From: Chloroflexota bacterium
GTDB taxonomy: Bacteria; Chloroflexota; Anaerolineae; Anaerolineales; Anaerolineaceae
Length of the DNA stretch: 10,904 nt
Assembly (NCBI GenBank): GCA_029265085.1
Contig: JAJUJY010000141.1
Span: 1-10,904, forward strand
Reading direction: 5' to 3'
Shown: piece after piece, positions 6,795 to 10,904 of the stretch
Numbering within the stretch: the stretch's first letter is position 1
Layout of the letters: each line of letters begins with the position of its first letter
Notes under the pieces: model-generated
The model's database searches: none
What the model was told of the DNA's origin: nothing
Seen by the model: only the letters and a program-made list of their open reading frames with translations
Program-made: the position numbers and the translations under genes

Positions 6795-7625
6795 ATGAAA
6801 AAAAGTCAAAAAATAAAAGTTGCAGCGATTGTATTGGCTTGTGTGGTACTAGATATCGTTCTGCATGTCGTTACGAGCTCGTACAGCACCATTCCTGAGA
6901 ATCCCAACTTTAGCTTTGTGGCGAGTAACCTGGGGACAGAGATCACCGCTTCTCTTTGGGCCTTATTTGCCTTTTCGGTTGTTGCGTTTGTGTATTGGCG
7001 CATCAGGAATGAGATACCTGGAGAAGGGGTGAAGAAAGGATTAAATTATGGGACGGCAATAGCCCTTCTTTGGATTTTTGCAATGCTCGAGGGAGTCCCT
7101 CTGTTTGGTAATCCGCTTATTAATGAATTTATTGTTGGTCTCAGTGATGCAATACCTGTTTTTGTGATGAGTGTTTTATTGAGCATGGTGCAAACTGGTA
7201 AAGTTGCGGGTGATCCCTCGGCAGCATTTACTCTCAGACAAACAATAAAGGCAGTGTCGGTTTTTTCAGGGATATTCTTGACGGGTAGATATATCGCTTA
7301 TTTCTCGGGAGTGATCCAATCCGGAAATCAAACCAAACCTTTGCCAACATTATTATGGACAATCCTCATGGGATTTTTTATTGGAGTAGCATTTGTATTA
7401 CTTGGTAACAATAAAGATGGGCGATCCTTGAAACATAGAGCAGTGAAATTCGGACTAATAGATTTCGGTTTGAATTGGGCGGTATTCCTTTTGTTTATGC
7501 CCTTATTATTTTCTGGCTACATTACCGATGCTTTGCTCCGGATCATAATCGATATAACCCTGGTAATGATAGCTTCGTATTTAACAATCATCCCCATAGG
7601 TAAGATGATAAAAAAGCAAATGTGA
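6795..7625 (+). CDS. Polytopic membrane protein, unknown function
   Basis: 276 residues with about seven membrane segments (approximately 8-27, 49-68, 84-103, 115-132, 150-170, 185-204, 222-268 as two helices). Charged cytoplasmic ends (MKKSQKIK, MIKKQM) and a conserved-looking central stretch WIFAMLEGVPLFGNPLINEF (93-112) are visible; no catalytic motif is evident. A GAGGGGC ribosome binding site precedes the ATG. I do not recognise the family. It sits between a CPBP protease and a DUF3887 lipoprotein gene, which suggests an envelope function, but spacing (about 210 and 170 bases) argues for separate transcription from both. Confidence 0.85.
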   Translation: MKKSQKIKVAAIVLACVVLDIVLHVVTSSYSTIPENPNFSFVASNLGTEITASLWALFAFSVVAFVYWRIRNEIPGEGVKKGLNYGTAIALLWIFAMLEGVPLFGNPLINEFIVGLSDAIPVFVMSVLLSMVQTGKVAGDPSAAFTLRQTIKAVSVFSGIFLTGRYIAYFSGVIQSGNQTKPLPTLLWTILMGFFIGVAFVLLGNNKDGRSLKHRAVKFGLIDFGLNWAVFLLFMPLLFSGYITDALLRIIIDITLVMIASYLTIIPIGKMIKKQM

Positions 7626-7633
7626 GGTGACCA

Positions 7634-7708
7634 GTGACTGACAATATTAATGACAGACGTCAGGTACTGGTGTCTGTTGCCTGGATCAATGACTTTTGTT
7701 GCGGTTGA
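7634..7708 (+). CDS. Doubtful mini-ORF (GTG start) or remnant
   Basis: GTG at 7634 follows an AGGTGA and begins nine bases after the upstream stop. It encodes 24 residues (MTDNINDRRQVLVSVAWIND plus FCCG) ending in TGA. The start context is good and the peptide looks like the beginning of a membrane protein that is broken off. Its end overlaps a strong hairpin. It could equally be chance. Confidence 0.2.
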   Translation: MTDNINDRRQVLVSVAWINDFCCG

Positions 7709-7724
7709 CTAAGTTATTGATCCA
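7682..7724. repeat. 14-bp stem-loop
   Basis: TGGATCAATGACTT (7682-7695) pairs along its whole length with AAGTTATTGATCCA (7711-7724), with one G-U wobble and a 15-base loop. It is followed by CTGAGGCTGTTTCTG, not a clean T-run. Candidate roles: terminator for the membrane protein gene that ends at 7625, leader structure for the lipoprotein gene, or the end of a lost mobile element. Confidence 0.6.
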
Positions 7725-7798
7725 CTGAGGCTGTTTCTGTTCCCTTCTATATTGTTTTTCTTGCTAACCAAAATGACTAACCAAGGAGTTATGATACT

Positions 7799-8209
7799 AT
7801 GAAACTAAATAGGGTTTTCTTTTGTGTACTACAGTTAACCATCATTCTTTCCGCATGCATTTCGACAAAACTTGCTGATATCTATGATGAAAATGCTGTA
7901 GCTGACCGTGGAAAAGAGGTTGTTGAAATCATCAACACCCAGGATTTCGATTTGGTAAATGCCGAGTTAAGAGATGATCTTCAAGATCAACTCACCGCAG
8001 ACCAATTACAGGATGCGATGGGGCAGAAATTGATCGATGCTGGAGCGTTCATTGAGTATCAATCCATATCCACACTCGGCCAGAAAAGCAAATCGACTGG
8101 TGAGGATTATGCGACTGTTGTCCTGGTTGGTATATACGAGAATAGTACCCTTGTATTCACGATTACGATGGATTCAAACCTGGATCTCGTTGGCATTTAT
8201 ATGAAATAG
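7799..8209 (+). CDS. DUF3887-domain lipoprotein
   Basis: 136 residues. A short positive N-terminus, a hydrophobic stretch and the lipobox LSAC (17-20) predict signal peptidase II cleavage with Cys20 lipidated. The mature part matches the DUF3887 pattern: NTQDFDLVNAELRDDLQDQL (50-69), LTADQLQDAMGQKLIDAGAF (69-88), then YATVVLVGIYENSTLVFTIT (104-123) and a closing strand DLVGIYMK. DUF3887 is a small cystatin/NTF2-like domain of unknown function found in secreted or lipidated proteins, sometimes fused to serine hydrolases; here it stands alone. AAGGAGTT at 7783-7790 gives an ideal ribosome binding site eight bases before the ATG. The gene appears monocistronic. Confidence 0.88.
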   Translation: MKLNRVFFCVLQLTIILSACISTKLADIYDENAVADRGKEVVEIINTQDFDLVNAELRDDLQDQLTADQLQDAMGQKLIDAGAFIEYQSISTLGQKSKSTGEDYATVVLVGIYENSTLVFTITMDSNLDLVGIYMK

Positions 8210-8327
8210 CGTCGCAGTATATACCTCGCCTGAGAAATGTCATAAAGAAACGATAAAAAGGTCAAAACCAAAGAGCAAAAAGAATATCTGGTGATGTTGG
8301 TGGCATATAAGCAGTAATCCATCAAAA

Positions 8328-8359
8328 AGAGGCTGTTCCAAAAGTGTTGGACAGCCTCT
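8328..8359 (-). terminator. Intrinsic terminator on the minus strand, orphan
   Basis: AGAGGCTGT (8328-8336) plus CCA (8338-8340) pair with TGG (8348-8350) plus ACAGCCTCT (8351-8359), a 12-bp stem with one bulged T and a seven-base loop. Read on the minus strand the stem is followed by a T-run (the AAAAA at 8324-8328), the form of a Rho-independent terminator. On the plus strand no T-run follows directly; a T8 run starts 16 bases later. No minus-strand gene ends here, so the element may come from a rearranged locus or serve weakly as plus-strand terminator for the lipoprotein gene. Confidence 0.5.
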
Positions 8360-8384
8360 GTTCGTATATCGGTATTTTTTTTCC

Positions 8385-9329
8385 ATACCCAAAAGGCTGT
8401 TATGCTTTTGGTTAGTTATTATCTTAATTGCCTTAAATTTACCGGATCTGCTCTATAAGATTGGGCAATGGCCGTTCGTCATGCGCTTGGTGCCGGAAGA
8501 TCGCCGGATTAGTGTTTTCACAAATCGCAGCCTTTTGACCTTGATGGTGACGGGAGTGGGAGTTTTTCTTTTTGGACAGTGGTTAAATAAAACCCAGTAT
8601 CCCACAAACTTCCAGATTATGACGATATTTGCTGTGGTCGTTTCCCAGTTAAGTCTTTGGTTTTGGCTTAAAGTGAAAATGCCTTCAACGGAAGATGGTA
8701 CAGTTCATGGGGCTGAAAATCCTGTAATTACTCAAGGTTCGAAGATGGCAATCTTTCGATTGATGAACTTCCAGACAGATTATGGGCGAGTAGTTCTTAA
8801 TCAAATATTAGCGTATATAGGAATTTGGACAGCAACACCTTTGTATGTCCTATATACCGTTAGGAGCCTGGGTGCTTCAGATGCCTGGATTGGATTGCAG
8901 GTAACAGTGAATAGTTTTGCGGCAATTTTTGGGTGGGTGCTTGCCAGGCGATTAACTTCGAAATGGGGGGAGCCCCAAGCGCTAAAGCGTTGTTCTCAGC
9001 TGGTCACTTTGTACCCGTTTTTAATGGGACTTTCTCCTACCCTTACGCCAATATTATTAGCCAGTGCTTTAAACAGTATTGTCACGCCGATTTTTTCTTT
9101 GAGTCATAACAATAATTTACTCCGGTCAATCCCAGCGGGAAGTGAACATGATGGGATTGCAGTATATAACAACTTGTTCAGCATTGGGTGTTTTCTTTGC
9201 CCCATCATTGGGGTAGCCCTGGCAGACATCATTGGAATCCGACCTATGTTAATTGGTTGTGGAATAATTTCGCTGCTTGGTTCGTTGTCTTTTCACATCT
9301 GGCCGGTTTTTTATGATTCTTGCTCGTAG
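8385..9329 (+). pseudogene. MFS transporter, N-terminally truncated
   Basis: The first ATG (8481, 282 residues) has no ribosome binding site and falls inside a family motif. The same frame is open upstream from 8295 and reads an obvious transporter helix (LCFWLVIILIALNLPDLLYK) leading straight into QWPFVMRLVPEDRRISVFTN, the helix 4-5 loop typical of Major Facilitator Superfamily proteins. After it come helices at about 18-34, 45-63, 107-125, 136-155, 175-199, 228-250 and 254-272 counted from Met 8481, with the long central loop at 64-105 between the two halves. So roughly helices 4-12 remain and helices 1-3 are missing. A full-length MFS protein has about 400 residues. No frameshift or stop interrupts the remaining part, so the loss looks recent. 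The 5' breakpoint lies near 8360-8390, next to the orphan terminator. Confidence 0.7.
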
Positions 9330-9433
9330 TGTTACGCGTGAGAAAGATATTGATATATATAAAAACTTTATCAATGCATACGGATGGTTAATTTCTTTAC
9401 AATAATTGTAGAAAAAAATAACAATGCCAATGG
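9330..9433. other. Short AT-rich spacer
   Basis: There is no ORF of note. A seven-base inverted repeat ATTGATA (9349-9355) / TATCAAT (9369-9375) follows the MFS remnant, but no T-run accompanies it, so it is a weak terminator candidate at best. Confidence 0.4.
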
Positions 9434-9440
9434 TCATTGT
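9411..9440 (-). terminator. Intrinsic terminator on the minus strand
   Basis: On the minus strand ACAATG-A-CC-ATT-GG-CATTGT forms an eight-base-pair stem with one bulge and a three-base loop, followed directly by TATTTTTTT (the AAAAAAATA at 9412-9420). This is a standard Rho-independent terminator. The stop codon of the minus-strand reading frame (9434-9436) lies within the stem, which is the reason to take that frame seriously. Confidence 0.6.
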
Positions 9441-9770
9441 CCCAAAGGGATATCGAATCCCACAAGGGGACAGTGTTCACTCCCCGCAGTGTTTATAATT
9501 TCCTTTTTCTGAACCATATTGTGGGAACCATCATCTATTGATTCTGATGTTACATTAACCAAAGAGGAAACTGTAGCATTGCGAGACCAAGTCTGAACCA
9601 AAGAAACGTCAAGTGGATGCTTTCGCAAAAAAATAGTGCAAGGAGTTCGTTCTTGTTGACCCAGGGAGGTTGTAAAGAACACACATTTTCTATTTGTTTG
9701 TATCTTTTGGCTTTTCCAAAGATTCATATTCAGTAGCCAGGAAAAAGAACATACTATCCTTTCCGTACAT
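9434..9770 (-). pseudogene. Coding-like minus-strand remnant, frameshifted, unrecognised
   Basis: Two overlapping minus-strand frames look like parts of one gene. The first has an ATG at 9752 with AAGGA four to five bases upstream (or an ATG at 9770) and reads MFFFLATEYESLEKPKDTNK to a stop at 9692-9690. The second is open across this region and ends at 9434; its part after the shift reads CVFFTTSLGQQERTPCTIFL, then RKHPLDVSLVQTWSRNATVS, and ends EHCPLVGFDIPLGQ. Codon choice is smooth and the end coincides with an intrinsic terminator. I cannot name a family. A one-base frameshift near 9690-9727 would join the frames into about 100 residues. Confidence 0.35.
9438..9472. repeat. Nested inverted repeat next to the minus-strand terminator
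   Basis: Outer arms TGTCCC (9438-9443) and GGGACA (9467-9472) enclose inner arms GGGAT (9447-9451) and ATCCC (9457-9461) around the loop ATCGA. It lies directly against the terminator hairpin at 9421-9440, so the area holds three stacked stems. It overlaps the end of the putative minus-strand remnant. Confidence 0.45.
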
Positions 9771-10112
9771 CGATGTGCTTGGGAACAAATGGGTCTAGAT
9801 TAGGATAATCACAATTTCTTTATTGGTTAAAGTCCACCATTGGAAAGCAAGGTATATGTTCAAGAAGGTTGTCCCCATGCTTTTGCGGTTTGCAAATTAA
9901 TGCTTATCGATTAATAAATTCTTGCAAGATATAAGTTAATAACGAGTGCAGGTAAAGCCATTATCACAATATTTTGAAAGAAATAGACGCTCCAAAATTT
10001 AAAGGATTTTTTGCTTTCTCCAAAGTCTTTTTAATAGACAATATTCGATCAGCAAAACTCAATATATGTTTTTTGTTTGTTGAAAAAATTACGACTATTC
10101 GAAAACCTTCTA
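9771..10112. other. AT-rich non-coding region upstream of the DeoR gene
   Basis: No credible gene is present. Plus-strand frames are broken by frequent stops; a minus-strand open frame (9964-10254) crosses the DeoR promoter and the start of the DeoR gene and is taken as chance. The AT content rises sharply compared with the DeoR gene, and a short inverted repeat ATTAAT...ATTAAT is seen near 9896-9915. Confidence 0.55.
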
Positions 10113-10141
10113 TTGACAAACGAACATTTAAAATGTAATAT
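10113..10141 (+). promoter_or_regulatory. Consensus sigma-70 type promoter of the DeoR gene
   Basis: TTGACA (10113-10118) and TAATAT (10136-10141) are separated by exactly 17 bases. The -35 is perfect and the -10 differs from TATAAT by two bases. Transcription would begin near 10147-10150, leaving a leader of only about 22-25 bases before the ATG at 10172. Confidence 0.75.
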
Positions 10142-10178
10142 ATATCAAAACATATTTGCGAATGAACAAAAATGAACA
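10121..10178 (+). promoter_or_regulatory. Putative DeoR-type operator sites
   Basis: The promoter spacer holds the inverted repeat ACATTT-A-AAATGT (10124-10136) and the hexamer CGAACA (10121-10126). TGAACA follows at 10163-10168 and 10173-10178, ten bases apart. GlpR-class DeoR repressors recognise half-sites of the CGAACA/TGTTCG type, so negative autoregulation is a reasonable inference. Similar hexamers inside the gene (10207 and 10216) may be chance or extra sites. Confidence 0.45.
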
Positions 10179-10904
10179 ATTTTGAGCAGCGCCAAAAATT
10201 TATAATCGAACAGATTGAACAGACCGGGGCGGTTAATGTGGTCGATTTGGCCACGGTTCTGGAAGTGTCTGAAATGACTATTCGCCGCGATCTGCACGAA
10301 TTGGAAAAGATCGGTATTGTCCGGCGTGTTCATGGCGGTGCGGTCGGCGCTCGGGGCCGGAGTTACGAACCGCCTCTGGCGCTTCGTAGTGCCGAGAACC
10401 GCAGCGTAAAACAGATGCTTGGTAAATACGCTTCGGGGATGGTAGTTGAAGGCGACAGTATTGCCCTGGATGTGGGTTCGACTATTTATGAAATGGCGGT
10501 GAACCTGTCTGAGACCAACAATATCACCGTTGTTACACCAAGTATTCCGATTGCATCCCTGTTCCTTGACCGCTCTGAGATTCGTTTGATTATGCCTGGT
10601 GGAATTATTCGCCCTGGTGAGACGTCAATGGTTGGCGAATTGGCCCGTCGGAATTTGGAGGTGCTCTTTGTTGACCGGCTGTTCCTGGGGGTTGGGGCGG
10701 TTGATGCGACTGCTGGGCTGACGGAATACAACATGGATGATGCTGCCATTAAGCAAGCTATGATCAAGAACGCCAAAGAGATCATTGTGATCGCCGATTC
10801 TTCAAAATTTCAAAAGGTCGCTTTCGCTTTTGTAGCTCCTTTTAGTGTTTTGCATCACTTGGTTACAAATGAAGAGCCTCCAAAAGAAATCCTTTCTTCT
10901 TTGA
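10172..10904 (+). CDS. DeoR-family transcriptional repressor, 3'-truncated by window edge
   Basis: 244 residues are visible with no stop; the family has about 250, so only a few residues are missing. An N-terminal winged helix-turn-helix (about 6-57) has the recognition helix SEMTIRRDLHELEK (33-46) and the wing RRVHGGAV (51-58). The C-terminal sugar-phosphate sensor domain (about 76-233) shows IALDVGSTIYEMA (97-109), VVTPSIPIA (120-128), MPGGIIRPGETSMVG (141-155), FLGVGAVDATAGLTEYN (171-187) and IADSSKF (207-213). Members bind a phosphorylated sugar and repress a carbohydrate operon, usually next to the regulator; the target genes probably lie beyond the right edge. There is no clear Shine-Dalgarno before the ATG. 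Its base composition is clearly more GC-rich than the upstream DNA. The ATG at 10162 leads into a stop after seven codons and is not the start. Confidence 0.93.
   Translation, partial: MNNFEQRQKFIIEQIEQTGAVNVVDLATVLEVSEMTIRRDLHELEKIGIVRRVHGGAVGARGRSYEPPLALRSAENRSVKQMLGKYASGMVVEGDSIALDVGSTIYEMAVNLSETNNITVVTPSIPIASLFLDRSEIRLIMPGGIIRPGETSMVGELARRNLEVLFVDRLFLGVGAVDATAGLTEYNMDDAAIKQAMIKNAKEIIVIADSSKFQKVAFAFVAPFSVLHHLVTNEEPPKEILSSL

Noticed and set aside
8481..8483. ATG at 8481 as the genuine start of the MFS gene
   Set aside because: There is no Shine-Dalgarno, and transporter-like sequence continues in frame upstream of it.
9964..10254. 96-residue minus-strand open frame
   Set aside because: It is antisense to the DeoR helix-turn-helix and covers its promoter; the AT-rich part is open by composition.
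10486..10785. Minus-strand open frame opposite the DeoR sensor domain
   Set aside because: Shadow of the DeoR coding frame; serine/isoleucine-rich product with no start signals.
1..10904. CRISPR array, tRNA or complete insertion sequence
   Set aside because: No regularly spaced repeats, cloverleaf-like segments or transposase motifs were seen on either strand.

Overview
The window looks like an accessory stretch of a chromosome from a low-to-medium GC bacterium, most plausibly a Chloroflexota (Anaerolineae-like) genome. That guess rests on the DUF4129 / MoxR / DUF58 operon, the DUF3887 lipoprotein, the CPBP protease and the style of the DeoR regulator; no phylogenetic marker is present. All convincing genes are on the + strand.

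Layout: (1) 1-253 is the C-terminal end of an antibiotic-biosynthesis-monooxygenase-like (ABM fold) protein. (2) 254-651 is non-coding and carries two strong hairpins and a 12-bp palindrome. (3) 652-4846 is a tight five-gene operon: DUF4129 membrane protein, small three-helix membrane protein, MoxR AAA+ ATPase, DUF58 protein, polytopic membrane protein. Three junctions are 4-nt ATGA overlaps and one is a 35-nt overlap. MoxR-DUF58 systems are thought to act as chaperone-like ATPase/vWA pairs for envelope or secreted targets; the transglutaminase (TgpA) often found with them is absent here. (4) 5118-6583 is a second operon: a cysteine-containing small membrane peptide coupled by ATGA to a flavodoxin-domain protein, then a CPBP (Abi/CAAX) intramembrane protease. 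(5) 6626-8209 has a doubtful small ORF, an unrecognised polytopic membrane protein and a DUF3887 lipoprotein. (6) 8318-9770 is decayed: a minus-strand terminator with no gene feeding it, an MFS transporter lacking its first helices, and a coding-like, frameshifted minus-strand remnant ending at an intrinsic terminator. (7) 9771-10171 is AT-rich regulatory DNA ending in a consensus promoter with operator-like repeats, followed by a DeoR-family repressor that runs off the right edge.

No tRNA, rRNA, CRISPR array or intact transposase was found. The most interesting items are the TgpA-less MoxR operon, the small peptide-flavodoxin-CPBP unit, the signs of rearrangement at 8318-9770, and the DeoR control region with repeated YGAACA motifs and a duplicated start site.
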